The position numbers and the translations under genes are program-made. Positions 37,508 to 48,883 of a stretch of DNA of 64,000 bases are shown one piece after another. Source of the DNA: Geomicrobium sp. JCM 19038 (lineage in GTDB: Bacteria > Bacillota > Bacilli > Bacillales > Marinococcaceae); NCBI RefSeq assembly GCF_000698125.1, contig NZ_BAXA01000009.1:1-64000 (forward strand), in the 5' to 3' direction. The notes under the pieces were generated by a model, which had not been told where the DNA came from, ran no database searches, and was given only the letters and a program-made list of their open reading frames with translations. Position 1 is the stretch's first letter, and the number at the start of each line of letters is the position of its first letter.

Positions 37508-38844
37508 TTAGAGGATGACTGCAGCTATCCAGCCGAAAATCACGAGTGGGATATTAAAGTGTAAAAAGGTCGGTACACACGTATCCCAAATGTGGTTGTG
37601 CTGACCATCTGCATTTAAACCGGCACTTGGACCGAGTGTACTATCAGATGCTGGAGCACCTGCATCACCAATTGCGCCTGCGGTACCAATTAAAGAAAGG
37701 GTTGCGAGCGGGCTAAAGCCCATTGCAGCACAGATTGGGACGAATAGTGCAGCGATAATTGGTATAGTTGCAAACGATGATCCAATCCCCATCGTAATGA
37801 GTAAGCCGATTAGAATCATGACGATCGCAGCTAAACCTTTACTATCACCCATCCAATTCGTCGATACTGCAACAATTTGTTCGACATGACCCGTTTCACG
37901 AATAACTTCTGCAAAACCTGATGCCGCAATCATAACAAAGCCGATGAATGCCATCATTTTCATTCCTTCAGTAAGGAGTGCATCGGACTCTTTAAAGCGA
38001 ACCGAGCGACTAAAGACGAGCACGATTAAACCGGCTACACCAGCAAAGATCATACTGTCATAGAGTAGTTGAATGATGATGGTCGCAACAACGGCAATAA
38101 TGGCACTGATAAGTGAGTAGACGGAGTACGTTGCTTGCTCACCATTTTCCTGACCGGCTTCAAGTGGGCGGTTTTCATACTGTCTAGACTTTCGATAGGA
38201 GAAGAACACTGCAACGAGTAAACCGAAAAACATTCCAAGTGTTGGGATAAGCATTGCAGTAGTCATTGCAGTGGATGACTCAAATATGTCGGAGCTCATC
38301 CCATTTGCTTCAGTATTTTCTATGACGATGCCGTGGAAAATAGCGCCGAAACCAAATGGCAGTAGCATGTATGGTGCTTTTAATCCGAAAGTCATAACGG
38401 TTGCAATGGCTCTGCGGTCAATCGCTAATTCATTAAGAACTTGCAGAATTGGCGGGATTAGAATTGGAATAAAAGCAATATGAATAGGAATCGCGTTTTG
38501 TGACATACATGAGATTGTAAAGATAATTAAAAAGATCAGCGCTTTCGGCAACGCTTTGGAGCGCGATTCACCCTTTTTACCGACAATTTTAATTGAGATG
38601 TCCACAAGTAAGCGGGGCAAACCAGTTTTGGAGAGCGCAACAGCAAACGCTCCGAGTACTGCATAACTAAGAGCGATACTGGCACTATCGCCGAGACCAT
38701 CGGAAAATGTCTCTATAGTCCCTTCAAACCCTAATCCACCGAGCAAGCCACCGACGAGGCTGCGATGATGAGGGAAATAACGACATGGACGCGCATTAAG
38801 CTTAAGACAATCATTAATAAAACGGCAATAACGACAGCATTCAT
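37508..38844 (-). CDS. Na+/H+ antiporter family protein, YuiF type (frameshifted near N-terminus)
   Basis: 445-residue membrane protein of the NhaC/YuiF branch with 11-12 helices. ALSYAVLGAFAVALSKTGLP, CMSQNAIPIHIAFIPILIPP and GTAGAIGDAGAPASDSTLGP are typical. The true N-terminus (MNAVVIAVLLMIVLSLMRVH) is in another frame. One missing C at 38758-38759 separates it; restoring it gives LIIAALVGGLLGG. GAGG lies 9 nt before ATG 38844. Such antiporters help alkaliphiles keep cytoplasmic pH, but YuiF proteins may also carry amino acids. Confidence 0.82.
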
Positions 38845-38932
38845 AGAAATCATCCTCTAAAATACTTTAGTTCGATAAATCACTAATACGATAAAATGTA
38901 TGCTATCATTGCTCCTTCATTTTTGTCAATAC

Positions 38933-38959
38933 AAAAAAGCAGCCGAGAAGCTCGGCTGC
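38933..38959 (-). terminator. Terminator of the yitT-like transcription unit
   Basis: On the minus strand GCAGCCGAG pairs perfectly with CTCGGCTGC and runs into T6. Confidence 0.9.
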
Positions 38960-38965
38960 AACAAC

Positions 38966-39034
38966 TTAAACGGAATAATCACTGTTTTCATTTCGAGTCG
39001 TAAGATTTAAGCGTCGGCGTTTATGTTTTTTCAT
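38966..39034 (-). CDS. Possible 22-residue basic peptide coupled to the yitT-like gene
   Basis: ATG overlaps the stop of the YitT-type gene (TAATG) and the frame gives MKKHKRRRLNLTTRNENSDY plus SV, ending 7 nt before the terminator. There is no separate ribosome binding site; translation would need reinitiation. Alternatively a lost T just before would extend the YitT protein, as similar losses occur in this window. Confidence 0.3.
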   Translation of the reverse strand: MKKHKRRRLNLTTRNENSDYSV

Positions 39035-39852
39035 TAAGAATGTTCACCAGACACATCTTTTACGTTATGAACAACGATAAAAGCGTGCTCATCGACTTCC
39101 TCGATGATCTTTTTTAAATAAAAAAGACGTGGGGTTTGAATCACAATATAAATCACATCACGTGATTCTTTCGTGTACATGCCGTGCCCTGAGAAGACCG
39201 TTGCGCTAGCTGACATTTTTTCGATGACAGCATCTGCGATTTCCTCGGCACGAGGAGAAACAATGTTCACAGCTTTTCTAGTATTGATTCCTTCAAGAAT
39301 AAAATCTGTCGCTTTTTTGCCGATAAAGAGTGCAACGATCGTATACATGGTGAGCTGAGGACCGATAACAAACATTCCACTTAAAACAATGAGAAGGTCC
39401 AACACAAAGTTCGTGGCAGTTAAATCCCAGCCAAATCGGTAGTTCAACATTCGTGCAACAATTGAAGTACCACCCATCGTAGAGCTCCCACGAAAGATCA
39501 AACCGAAGCCAAAGCCAGTAAGTAACCCAGCGAAAATCGCTGCAATCAGTGGATCATCAATCGGTTGACCAAGATTCTCTGTGAAGTAAATGAATAACGA
39601 CAATAACGGAATGTTCAGAATTGAAAGCATGACCATTCTTCTTGGTAACAATCGGTAACCGATGATGAGTAGAACTCCATTCACGATTAATGTAACGAGT
39701 GCAGGGGATAACTCCACCGCGTAATAAAGCAGTAAAGATAAACCAGCAACCCCACCTTCTGCCAGTTGATTTGGCATTGAAAGTAAAGTGATGGATAAGG
39801 CAAATAAAAACGTTCCAGATGTCATGAGGGCTAAATCTTTAGCGATTCTCAC
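39034..39852 (-). CDS. YitT-family membrane protein (DUF161 + DUF2179)
   Basis: Five to six membrane helices (LMTSGTFLFALSITLLSMP, GVAGLSLLLYYAVELSP, IAAIFAGLLTGFGFGLIF) with the family motif FRGSSTMGGTSIVARML, followed by a cytoplasmic DUF2179 domain (INTRKAVNIVSPRAEEIADA, ATVFSGHGMYTKESRDVIYI). GTG 39852 is chosen, with AAAGGAA about 11 nt upstream. Members are widespread in Bacillales; transport function is suspected but unproven. Confidence 0.88.
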   Translation of the reverse strand: MRIAKDLALMTSGTFLFALSITLLSMPNQLAEGGVAGLSLLLYYAVELSPALVTLIVNGVLLIIGYRLLPRRMVMLSILNIPLLSLFIYFTENLGQPIDDPLIAAIFAGLLTGFGFGLIFRGSSTMGGTSIVARMLNYRFGWDLTATNFVLDLLIVLSGMFVIGPQLTMYTIVALFIGKKATDFILEGINTRKAVNIVSPRAEEIADAVIEKMSASATVFSGHGMYTKESRDVIYIVIQTPRLFYLKKIIEEVDEHAFIVVHNVKDVSGEHS

Positions 39853-39975
39853 GCAAAACACTTCCTTTCTCTCTCTATTGGAATTGTTGTAGGCGAGATT
39901 ATCTTAACACTTCCATTGTGACAAATTTCGTACTTTTCCTTAAAATGAAGTGAGAATAACTGGAAAGGTTGTGAT

Positions 39976-40969
39976 GTGTTGAAAGCGGTAGGGTTTTATA
40001 AAGGCTCACAATTACAGGATGTTTCGGTCGAGAAGCCAAAAGCGACGGGGCGTAATCTCGTAGTCAGTGTCCAAGCAGTGTCGGTGAACCCGGTTGATAC
40101 GAAGCAATTTAAGGCAGGAACTGAAGATGAGAAGCATCCAAGAATTCTTGGGTATGATGCATCTGGAATCGTTGAAGAAGTCGGTGAGGAGGTTACATTG
40201 TTTATGCCCGGCGATCACGTCTATTACGCAGGTGATGTGACGAAAGCAGGGACAAACAGTGAGTATCATCTTGTAGATGAGCGAATCGTTGGCCAAAAGC
40301 CGGCATCATTGTCTTTTGGTGAAGCTGCAGCAATGCCACTTACGACAATTACAGCTTACGAAGGGCTGTTTGATCGCTTGAATGTTTCAAAAGATGTTGA
40401 GGACAATAAAGGAAAACAACTACTGATCGTAGGCAGTGCAGGAGGTGTCGGTTCTGTAGCCATCCAGCTCGCAAAAAAAAGTTGGCTTAAATGTGATTGC
40501 CACAGCCTCTCGTACGAAAACGTCAGAATGGGTGAAGCATCTTGGTGCAGATGTTGTCATTAATCATCAGCAACCATTGGATGAACAATTAAAGAAACAT
40601 GATATAGAGTACGTTTTTTGTTGTACACATCTAACGACGCATTGGGATGCCATTTGTGAGGTTGTTGCTCCAGAGGGCAGGATTGTGAGCATCGTTTCTG
40701 AAGAGAAGGTTGACCTTAATAAGTTAAAGACGAAGAGTGTAACGTTTTCTTATGAATTCATGTTCACACGTGCAATGTATGAAACGGAATCGATGATTAA
40801 ACAACATCATCTATTAAATGAGGTAAGCAAGTTCATCGATCAAGGTGAAATTCAACATACGATGACTGAAGTTCATTCTCCACTTACCGCACAAACAGTC
40901 GCTAAAGCACATGAGAAACTTCAATCACAATCGATGATTGGCAAGCTTGTTATCGAGATGAAGAATTGA
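39976..40969 (+). CDS. Zinc-type alcohol dehydrogenase-like oxidoreductase (frameshifted)
   Basis: MDR-superfamily NADPH oxidoreductase of the quinone reductase/YogA class, lacking structural zinc Cys. N-terminal GroES-like part includes VSVNPVDTKQFKAG, ILGYDASGIVEEVG and PGDHVYYAGD. The nucleotide site is LLIVGSAGGVGSVAIQLAK. The A run at 40473-40480 has eight A; seven would give AKKVGLNVIATASRTKTSEW and a 330-residue protein. This is the one clear case of an extra base in this window. Substrate probably a quinone or enone. Confidence 0.85.
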
Positions 40970-41181
40970 ACAATTTTGTTCAATTCTTCTCTTCTCTACT
41001 ACATAATGTGAATATTTTTCAGGATTGAAATTTTATATTAACGAAGATAAAATAGTTGAAGACGTGTGCCAACATATGCCTACACAGAACGTTCACAAGC
41101 TTATTTGTAGAATGACGGTTTTTTTATAGAAATCATGGTAAACTAACGAAAGATACTTAGTCGATAGGAAAGAGGGGGAAC

Positions 41182-42140
41182 ATGCGGAGTAATGTAAAAG
41201 TCAACAAAACGATGGATAAGGCTGCACCTGCGTCAGCGACTGCCTCTCTATCCATACCACGACAACGTACTTCAAAAGTAATCGCCGAAACCGTAAAGAC
41301 AGGCATTGTTAAGTCGAACTTAATTGCGATGTTTGCCGGTATGGCGCTAGCGCTTTATGCAAATCAATTAAATCCACTAATTATGATTCCTGAAATTGTG
41401 CTTGCGACAATTGGTTCAGCTTTTGTCATCGGTGCAGCAGGAACATTTAATAATTTATATGATCGTGACATTGATCGAATTATGGAACGGACGAAGAATC
41501 GTCCTACCGTGACAGGAGTTATGTCACTGCGAAACGGATTAATCTTCGGTAGTGCACTTGCGATTTTAGGACTCATATCATTGTTTTTTGCGTCACCACT
41601 TGCAGGATTGTTCGGGTTCTTAGGGCTGTTTTTGTATGTAATTCCATACACGATGTGGACAAAGCGTCGTACCATTTATAACACTGAAATTGGAAGTCTC
41701 TCGGGTGCAGTTCCACCGTTAATTGGGTGGGCAGCTATTTCAAGTGACATGATGAGCCTGGTGTCTTAGGACTCTTTATCGTCATGTTGTTATGGCAGAT
41801 GCCACATTTCTATGCGATTGCGATTCGTAAGCACGATGAGTACAAGGCAGCATCTGTACCGATGTTACCAGTCGTTAAAGGATTAAGAAGAACATATTTG
41901 CAAACGAACTTTTACTTAGTGTTGCTGATTGCAGCGAGTTTCTTGTTCTTGCCACTAAGTCTAGGAATTGTGCTCGTAGCCCTTCTTCTAAGTGGAGCAT
42001 GGCTCGTACTGAGCATTGTGGGCTATCATAAGATGGATGAGCAGAAATGGGCACGTGTGATGTTCATCTATTCGTTAAATCATATGAGTATTTTATTTGC
42101 GACAATTATCTTGTATTGCATTGTTGCAACGGTCTTTTAA
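41182..42140 (+). CDS. ctaB: Protoheme IX farnesyltransferase, heme O synthase (frameshifted)
   Basis: UbiA-superfamily prenyltransferase that farnesylates heme B to heme O for terminal oxidases. Asp-rich motif NNLYDRDIDRIMERTKNRP and second motif region LPVVKGLRRTYLQT are present, with eight to nine membrane helices. The frame breaks at 41760-41761. GGG for GG gives MMSLGVLGLFIVMLLWQMPH and 319 residues. GAGGGGGAAC precedes ATG 41182. The B. subtilis neighbours (ctaA, ctaCDEF) are not here, so it stands alone. Confidence 0.92.
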
Positions 42141-42150
42141 AACGTTCAAA

Positions 42151-42182
42151 AAAGATGAATGGTGAACACCATTCATCTTTTT
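42151..42182. terminator. Bidirectional terminator between ctaB and GNAT gene
   Basis: AAAGATGAATGGTG (42151-42164) pairs perfectly with CACCATTCATCTTT (42167-42180), flanked by A and T runs. Confidence 0.92.
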
Positions 42183-42187
42183 GGCAT

Positions 42188-42634
42188 CTAATGGCGAACT
42201 AAACATTGCAACCACACTCCTGGTTCTGCTTCAGAGATGTAGTCGTGAACAAAGCCAAATCGGCGATAAAGATCAATGGCAGGTGTGTTGAGGCTACCGG
42301 TTTGAACGTGAATTGGTCCTGATTTACTTGTCGTTAAGATGTAATCAACGAGTCGGCTCGCGACACCTTTTCGAAAGTGTGTTGGTACAACACAGAGCCG
42401 AGTGATTTGATAATGATCTTCCCGTTTTTCGTAAGCGATAAACCCGAGTAAGTGATCATCATAACAACCAATAAATGTTTCTTGGCTCATCATAATCGTA
42501 TCTATGTTATCGTTCAGATAAGGAATCCCATCAAAACCGATAATTTTGGATTCTTCTTTATACGCAGGGCATTGGACGGAAAGGATGTCTTTTGCAGTTG
42601 ACGTATTCGTATGATCCAAGCGACAAAGTTGCAT
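42188..42634 (-). CDS. GNAT-family N-acetyltransferase
   Basis: 148 residues with the GNAT core: FIGCYDDHLLGFIAYEK (beta strands), acetyl-CoA loop RLCVVPTHFRKGVASRLVDY (Q/RxxGxG/A variant), and the C-terminal NTPAIDLYRRFGFVHDYI. GGGAGGCC precedes the start. Acyl acceptor unknown. Confidence 0.88.
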   Translation of the reverse strand: MQLCRLDHTNTSTAKDILSVQCPAYKEESKIIGFDGIPYLNDNIDTIMMSQETFIGCYDDHLLGFIAYEKREDHYQITRLCVVPTHFRKGVASRLVDYILTTSKSGPIHVQTGSLNTPAIDLYRRFGFVHDYISEAEPGVWLQCLVRH

Positions 42635-42857
42635 GCATGGCCTCCCTATATTGACTCAACTTTAATCATCTTAAAGAGTATTCTAGCATATTTGACTAAT
42701 GATTATTGCCGGAATCGTCAATTAATTCATCTACATCTTATGAAGAAGGCATGAGAATTGCGCACGTCCTCAAGAGTTGGTGAGAAATAACAAAATGCTT
42801 ACGGACAGTTTAATGATATGATAATAGATATGTACTAGACACGAGGAGGAATTTCGT

Positions 42858-43814
42858 TTGACTCAACCAAACTTGCAAATACAACAAGTGATTGAAGCAG
42901 TAGAACAAGTCGTCATCGGGAAGCGGGAAACGATAAAGCTTGCTGTGATTGCGCTCTTGGCGAAAGGGCATGTATTGATTGAGGACGTACCAGGGGTAGG
43001 GAAAACGATGCTCGTGCGTGCGATTTCTAAAGTAACAAATGCTGAGTTTCGTCGAATTCAGTTCACACCGGATTTATTACCATCTGATGTTACGGGTGTT
43101 TCAATATACAATCAAGACAAACAAACCTTTGAATTTCGTGCTGGACCAATCATGGGCAACATTGTGTTAGCAGACGAGATTAATCGATCGTCACCAAAAA
43201 CACAATCTGCTCTTTTAGAGGCATTAGAAGAAGGAAAAGTGACAATTGACGGAGAAACACACCAGCTTCACGATCCATTTTTTGTAATGGCAACACAAAA
43301 TCCAATTGAGCATGGTGGAACGTATCCTTTGCCTGAGGCACAGTTGGACCGTTTTCTTTTTCGAATCAAGATGGGTTACCCTACAGAAGCAGATGAGTTG
43401 GAATTACTCTCAATGACTGAACATGGCCATCCAATTGATCATTTGCAACCCGTTATTCATGTGGACGATCTTGTCATTATGCAAAAAGAAGTTCCAGCAG
43501 TCTATGTAGACGGGGCCGTTAAGCAATACATCGTCTCGCTTGTACGGGAAACACGTCAGCTCGAAGGCGTAGAGCTTGGCGTTAGTCCACGTGGTGCTAT
43601 TGCTCTTATGCGTGCGAGTCAGGCGCTTGCTTATGTTGAAGGTCGCAGCTATGTGTTGCCAGATGATGTGAAGTATCTTGCACCTTATGTACTCGGTCAT
43701 CGTCTTGTTGTCGATACCGATTTACTTTCTGCACAATCTGAAGATGCAGAGAAAATTGAACAGGTATTGCGTAAAGTAAGTGTTCCTACTGCGTCGAAGG
43801 ACTTTGTGCGATGA
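42858..43814 (+). CDS. yeaC: MoxR-family AAA+ ATPase (YeaC type)
   Basis: 318-residue MoxR chaperone-like ATPase: Walker A VPGVGKTMLV, Walker B VLADEINRSSPKTQSALLEA, sensor 1 VMATQNPIEHGGTYPLPEAQ and the lid domain with LGVSPRGAIALMRASQA. TTG 42858 is set by AGGAGG 8 nt upstream. Forms an operon with the DUF58 and transglutaminase genes (4-nt and 1-nt overlaps), the conserved order seen in B. subtilis as yeaC-yeaD-yebA before guaA. Likely assembles or activates a complex with the DUF58 protein. Confidence 0.92.
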   Translation: MTQPNLQIQQVIEAVEQVVIGKRETIKLAVIALLAKGHVLIEDVPGVGKTMLVRAISKVTNAEFRRIQFTPDLLPSDVTGVSIYNQDKQTFEFRAGPIMGNIVLADEINRSSPKTQSALLEALEEGKVTIDGETHQLHDPFFVMATQNPIEHGGTYPLPEAQLDRFLFRIKMGYPTEADELELLSMTEHGHPIDHLQPVIHVDDLVIMQKEVPAVYVDGAVKQYIVSLVRETRQLEGVELGVSPRGAIALMRASQALAYVEGRSYVLPDDVKYLAPYVLGHRLVVDTDLLSAQSEDAEKIEQVLRKVSVPTASKDFVR

Positions 43815-44998
43815 AACGAAAAATCGGCTCACTGATTAAGCAGTTGGTGAGGACGTTACTTCTTTTATCAATGTTAGTCATTTTGTATAGTTACGCCATG
43901 TTTCAAGGGGGATTTATTAGTTGGTTCCTCTTTTATAGTGTAACAACGGTTGTTGTGTTAGGGTTTGTGACTGCACTTTTTCCACTTCGCTTCATTTCTG
44001 TAGATCGGTCTATTCAAAAGCCGTATCTTGAGAATGGCGATCATGCAACGGTAAAAGTTACGATCACAAAGAACGTACCGATTCCGCTTTTTTACCTTGG
44101 AGTGTACGATGCACCTCCCAACTCCATTCGCGTTGAAAGTCATCCAGGATCGTTTTTCTTTATGCTTTTTAAAAAGAAACAAACGTATAGTTATGTGATT
44201 CGTGGTGACCAGCGGGGTGTACACACCTTTACAGAAGTGGAGCTTGAGACTGGTGACATGATTGGTCTTATTAAACGAAGACGAATCGTTCGGGTAGACA
44301 ACGAGATTCGCGTTTATCCAAAGCGCGCAAGCTTGCCCATTGCATTCTCAAGTCTTCGTAAAGCAATTAAATTGCAAAACGAAGGCAATTCGAGTCGGCG
44401 CATGACATTTAATGAGACACTCGATTTCTCACATTTACGTGAGTATGCACCAGGCGATCGCTTATCAACCATTGATTGGAAAGTAACCGCAAGACGAGGA
44501 GAACTCGCGACTAAAGAATTTGATACTGAAGACCCGAAAGGGTTTACTGTATTGCTCGATTGCCGCGCGGAGACTGATGAGCAGTTAGAGACAGCTGTTG
44601 AATGGTCTGCAGGGCTTGTGCACCATTCATTTACTGAGAAAGATATTATGAACTTTGCAGCAATCTCATCGACACCACTTGCACTCAACAAGACGTATGA
44701 ACAAAAACAACTGCGACAAGTGATGAACGTGTTAACGAGTGTCGAGAGAGTCGACTTAGATGAGAATGTTCAACTGCATCGATCGTTTTCTTTGTTACGT
44801 ACGATCGTTTACGTTGCGCCGACAGTGACTGAGAAAACGACTGCAAAACTAAAACAGTTGGCTGCAAGAGGGTACAAGCTCATTGTTCTTTACGGAGATG
44901 ACGGGAACAAGGCAGGTCGTGTACTCAGACAATTGGACGTCCATCCGCTTTTGATGCCGATCACTAAGAAAGATAAACGTAGGAGGCGAGCTTCATAA
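43811..44998 (+). CDS. yeaD: DUF58-domain protein (YeaD type)
   Basis: 395 residues: two N-terminal membrane helices (about 15-60), a beta-rich region, then the DUF58/vWA-like domain with FSHLREYAPGDRLSTIDWKV and ARRGELATKEFDTED, the family hallmark, and MIDAS-like LLDCRAETDEQ. Partner of the MoxR ATPase. Starts at ATG overlapping the moxR stop. Function in envelope-related complex assembly is inferred from the conserved cluster. Confidence 0.9.
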   Translation: MKRKIGSLIKQLVRTLLLLSMLVILYSYAMFQGGFISWFLFYSVTTVVVLGFVTALFPLRFISVDRSIQKPYLENGDHATVKVTITKNVPIPLFYLGVYDAPPNSIRVESHPGSFFFMLFKKKQTYSYVIRGDQRGVHTFTEVELETGDMIGLIKRRRIVRVDNEIRVYPKRASLPIAFSSLRKAIKLQNEGNSSRRMTFNETLDFSHLREYAPGDRLSTIDWKVTARRGELATKEFDTEDPKGFTVLLDCRAETDEQLETAVEWSAGLVHHSFTEKDIMNFAAISSTPLALNKTYEQKQLRQVMNVLTSVERVDLDENVQLHRSFSLLRTIVYVAPTVTEKTTAKLKQLAARGYKLIVLYGDDGNKAGRVLRQLDVHPLLMPITKKDKRRRRAS

Positions 44999-47167
44999 TG
45001 AGTAGAGATACTTCATTGTTCCGCCACCCCCATTTAGCTGTTTTATACGTATTAGGGTTTTTATTACTGGCTGAGTGGCTATTTCCACTTCCGCAGTTTA
45101 CAGATACAGGTTACGTGCTTGTATTTCTCATGTTGGCAGGTTTCTTCTTTATTCTGAGTGCGATCCCGATGTCTACGTGGTTGCGCTTGCCACTTGTTGT
45201 ACTTGCAATTTTAGTATGCTTAGACGTCATTTTCTTTACCGAAACCTTTATGTCATTGGCTTGGTGGCAGACATTTATTAGTGAAGCGGTCTCCCAAGGT
45301 AACTTGCTTCTAACAGGTGAATGGCAAACGTTATCGCCAATGTTTCGAACGTTACTCTTTATGATTATGCTCATGCTCATGAGTTTCTTGATTTACTATT
45401 GGGTGATTTATGTAAAGAGAATCTTATTCTTTTTCGCTTGTTCAGTCATTTACGTAGCAATCTTAGACACATTTACGATGTATGAAGGTTCATGGGCAAT
45501 GATTCGACTCGTTGTAATCGGTTTTGTACTGCTGGCTTATCTGAAGTTGTCACGGTTAAGCACGGTTTACGCGAACATATCATGGCGTGATTGGACGCGT
45601 TGGTCGATTGGAACGACACTTGTCATCTTCGTAGCAGGTAGTGTTGCCTTCTTCGGACCGAAATTTTCACCACAATGGCCAAACCCTGTTCCTTATATAC
45701 AGGCAGCAGGTGGGTTTGGAGAAGGATACTCAACTGAAAATCGCAGAATTGGATACGGTGAGCATGATGACAGACTCGGTGGAGGTTTTGAATTAGACGA
45801 ATCACCGGTCATGTATGCTGAAGTGGAGGACCCTGGTTATTGGCGAGGTGAGGCTAAGCACATTTATACAGGCCATGGTTGGGAGTCAGAACAGCACGGA
45901 GAAGCCGTTGAAGAACAAGGCGAGCTTAATCTATACGAAGAACAAACAGACGTAGAAGAGAACGAAGCGACGCTCCGATATACGCCGCATTTCCAAACGC
46001 GAGAGCTCATTTTTGCACAAGGTGAATTTTTTGAGGCAACGTCTGCAGAACAACCGTTGAATTATTTTGTGGATGCAATTAGTGGACGTATTGAAATGGG
46101 ATCAGGATACGATGAAGAAGTAGGGATGAACCTTTCATATCGAGAAGCTGAGTTCTCAATTGAACGCATGCAAGGTGTGCCATTCCAAGAAGGTGATGCT
46201 AGGGATCCTGAAGGAATTGAATTGAGGTATTTACAAACGCCAGAAGAGTTGCCGGAACGTGTCACGGAATTAGCTTCAGAGATTACCGATGGAGAAACAG
46301 ATCGTTATCGTGCAGTTCGAGCAGTAGAAGATCATTTGCGTAACGAATACGAGTATGAAACGGAAGATGTCCCGATTCCTGAAGATGGACAGGATTATGT
46401 GGATCAGTTTTTATTTGAGAGTCAATTTGGATATTGCGATAACTTCTCTACGGCAATGGTCGTCATGCTCCGAAGTCAAGACATTCCGGCTCGCTGGGTG
46501 AAAGGCTTCACACCTGGTGAGGAAGTTGAAGACGGTACGTATCAAGTTACAAACGCAAACGCCCATTCATGGGTTGAAGTCTATTTTCCAGAAGTTGGCT
46601 GGGTTCCATTTGAGCCTACACCAGGATTTAATAATGAAGCGAACCATGCTTATACAGACTTAGAGCTTTCAGATTCACCTGATTTAGATGATCGTGATGT
46701 TCCAGATCCTTTAGAGGATGAACAGCTCGATGAAGGTGATACTAATGAGGAAGAAGAAAGTGCAGCAGCGGGTAGTTCAAATGCTGATGGAGCTATCGCC
46801 AGTATTAATCGGATTGATCAGTGTGATGCTTTTAGGTGGGATCATCGTTTTCTTCTTGCGAGAGCGTATTATCATTAACTGGATGAAGCGTAAACATCAA
46901 AATATACAAAGCACTGAGCAGTTCCAACGAGCGTATCTATCACTCCTATGGTTACTCAAATTTACTGGATTTAAGCGTAATAAATACGAGACATTATCAG
47001 AATACGCGAATCGGATCGATCAACGGTTGGATAATGAGAATTTCACGCGATTAACCCGTCAGTATGAAGATTTGTATTATGGAAAAGAGCGTTCGTCCAT
47101 TACAGATGGAACGAACGAGCAATATCACCAACTGTTGCGGGATGTTCACAGTCGGATCGCGAGATAA
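44998..47167 (+). CDS. yebA: Transglutaminase-like membrane protein (YebA type, frameshifted)
   Basis: About 720 residues. Six or so N-terminal membrane helices (to about residue 215), an acidic extracellular region, and a transglutaminase-like Cys/His core with FGYCDNFSTAMVVMLRSQDI and NAHSWVEVYFPEVGWVPFEP, where Glu stands at the third triad position. A C-terminal membrane helix (PVLIGLISVMLLGGIIVFFL) and cytoplasmic tail are in another frame. The change near 46799 needs two extra bases or one fewer. It may act on cell-wall peptides. Last gene of the MoxR operon, as in B. subtilis. Confidence 0.87.
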
Positions 47168-47199
47168 CATTGACCACTACCAAGGTTATTGATAAAATT

Positions 47200-47212
47200 A
47201 TGTTCGTATTTT
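47200..47212 (-). promoter_or_regulatory. Single PurBox-like site upstream of guaA
   Basis: On the minus strand AAAATACGAACAT fits the PurR half-site AWWWCCGAACWWT with one mismatch. A convincing second inverted half-site about 17 bp away is not visible, so binding is uncertain. Confidence 0.3.
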
Positions 47213-47278
47213 ATAAGCGAAACGTCTATCTTTTAGACACGAGACAATGTCTTGATCATAAACTCACGAGGTGCAATG

Positions 47279-48823
47279 ATGAATAAGGAAATAAACGAAA
47301 CGATTGCAGTGCTCGATTTTGGTGGGCAATACAATCAATTGATTACGCGACGTATTCGCGATTTAGGTGTTTACAGTGAACTGTACCCTAATACAGTTAC
47401 AGCGGAAGAGTTAAAGCAACTCGATTTAAAAGGGATCATCTTCTCGGGTGGACCGAACAGCGCGTACGTAGAAGGCGCTCCAAGTTGTGACCCTGAGATT
47501 TATGAATTAGGAGTTCCAATTCTTGGGATTTGTTACGGAATGCAGTTAATGACGCATGATTTCGGTGGGAAGGTTGAAGCTGCTAACCACCGTGAATACG
47601 GAAAAGCAACAATGACTGTACAAAATCGTGACGTAAAGATTCATAAAGGATTACCAGAAGAGCAACTCGTTTGGATGAGTCACGGTGACAAAATCGTTGC
47701 ACCGCCAGAAGGCTTTATCGTTGATGCAACGAGTCCATCTTGCCCGGTAGCTGCAATGAGTAACGTTGACAAGAACCTTTACGGAGTACAATATCACCCT
47801 GAAGTTCGTCACACAGAACACGGCAATGCATTACTCAGAAACTTCGTCTATGAAGTATGTAACGCAAGTGGCGAGTGGTCGATGGAGAACTTCATCGATA
47901 TGGAAGTTGAGAAGATTAAACAAGCAGTGGGCGACAAGAAAGTGCTTTGTGCACTAAGTGGTGGGGTTGATTCTTCCGTTACTGCGATGCTCGTTCACCG
48001 TGCCATTGGTGATCAACTAACGTGTATGTTTATTGATCACGGTCTTCTTCGTAAGAACGAAGGCGATATGGTTATGCAAATGTTCGAAGGAAAATTCGAT
48101 ATTAAAGTTGTACGCATTGACGCAGCAGATCGCTTCCTCGGGAAATTAAGTGGTGTCAGTGATCCTGAACAAAAGCGTAAAATTATCGGAAATGAGTTTA
48201 TTTACCTGTTTGAAGAAGAAGCGGACAAGCTAGAGAACATGGACTTCTTAGCACAAGGTACGCTTTACACCGACGTGATTGAAAGTGGTACGGCAACAGC
48301 AGAAACAATTAAGTCACATCACAATGTTGGTGGTCTTCCTGAAGAGATGCGCCTCGACTTAATTGAACCATTAAACACACTCTTCAAAGATGAAGTTCGT
48401 GCGCTTGGTAAAGAGCTCGGTTTGCCAGAGAACTTCGTTTGGCGTCAGCCATTCCCAGGACCAGGTCTTGGAATTCGCGTACTTGGAGAAATTACAGAAG
48501 ACAAGCTCGAGATTGTACGTGAATCAGATGCAGTTCTTCATGAAGTTTTAAAAGCACACGGTTTAGATAAAGAGATTTGGCAATTCTTCACAGCACTTCC
48601 GGACATGAGAAGTGTAGGCGTTATGGGTGACTCTAGAACGTACGATTACACAGTCGGCGTTCGTGCCGTAACGTCCATTGATGGAATGACTTCAGACTGG
48701 GCGAGAATCCCGCACCACGTTCTTGAAGAAATTTCAGTAAGAATTGTTAACGAAGTACCGAATGTCAATCGCGTTGTTTACGATATTACGAGTAAGCCAC
48801 CTGCGACGATTGAGTGGGAATAA
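47279..48823 (+). CDS. guaA: GMP synthase (glutamine-hydrolysing)
   Basis: Converts XMP to GMP with ATP and glutamine-derived ammonia. Class I glutaminase domain (1-200) with [10 protein letters not shown] nucleophile Cys and [11 protein letters not shown] for His/Glu; PP-loop [14 protein letters not shown]-terminal dimerisation domain ending KPPATIEWE. 514 residues, the normal length, and fully intact. ATG 47279 is preferred to ATG 47276 because GAGG is then 7 nt away. Follows yebA as in B. subtilis. Confidence 0.98.
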   Translation: MNKEINETIAVLDFGGQYNQLITRRIRDLGVYSELYPNTVTAEELKQLDLKGIIFSGGPNSAYVEGAPSCDPEIYELGVPILGICYGMQLMTHDFGGKVEAANHREYGKATMTVQNRDVKIHKGLPEEQLVWMSHGDKIVAPPEGFIVDATSPSCPVAAMSNVDKNLYGVQYHPEVRHTEHGNALLRNFVYEVCNASGEWSMENFIDMEVEKIKQAVGDKKVLCALSGGVDSSVTAMLVHRAIGDQLTCMFIDHGLLRKNEGDMVMQMFEGKFDIKVVRIDAADRFLGKLSGVSDPEQKRKIIGNEFIYLFEEEADKLENMDFLAQGTLYTDVIESGTATAETIKSHHNVGGLPEEMRLDLIEPLNTLFKDEVRALGKELGLPENFVWRQPFPGPGLGIRVLGEITEDKLEIVRESDAVLHEVLKAHGLDKEIWQFFTALPDMRSVGVMGDSRTYDYTVGVRAVTSIDGMTSDWARIPHHVLEEISVRIVNEVPNVNRVVYDITSKPPATIEWE

Positions 48824-48832
48824 CGTATAATG

Positions 48833-48866
48833 GAGATGCCTAAATAATTTTAGGCATCTCTTTTTT
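48833..48866 (+). terminator. Terminator of guaA
   Basis: GAGATGCCTAAA pairs with TTTAGGCATCTC around a 4-nt loop, then T6. Confidence 0.9.
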
Positions 48867-48883
48867 GGTGAGGGGGAAGGTAC

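Noticed and set aside
47200-47212. guaA as a confirmed PurR target
   Set aside because: Only one good half-site is visible; the inverted partner is not convincing, so it is listed only at low confidence.
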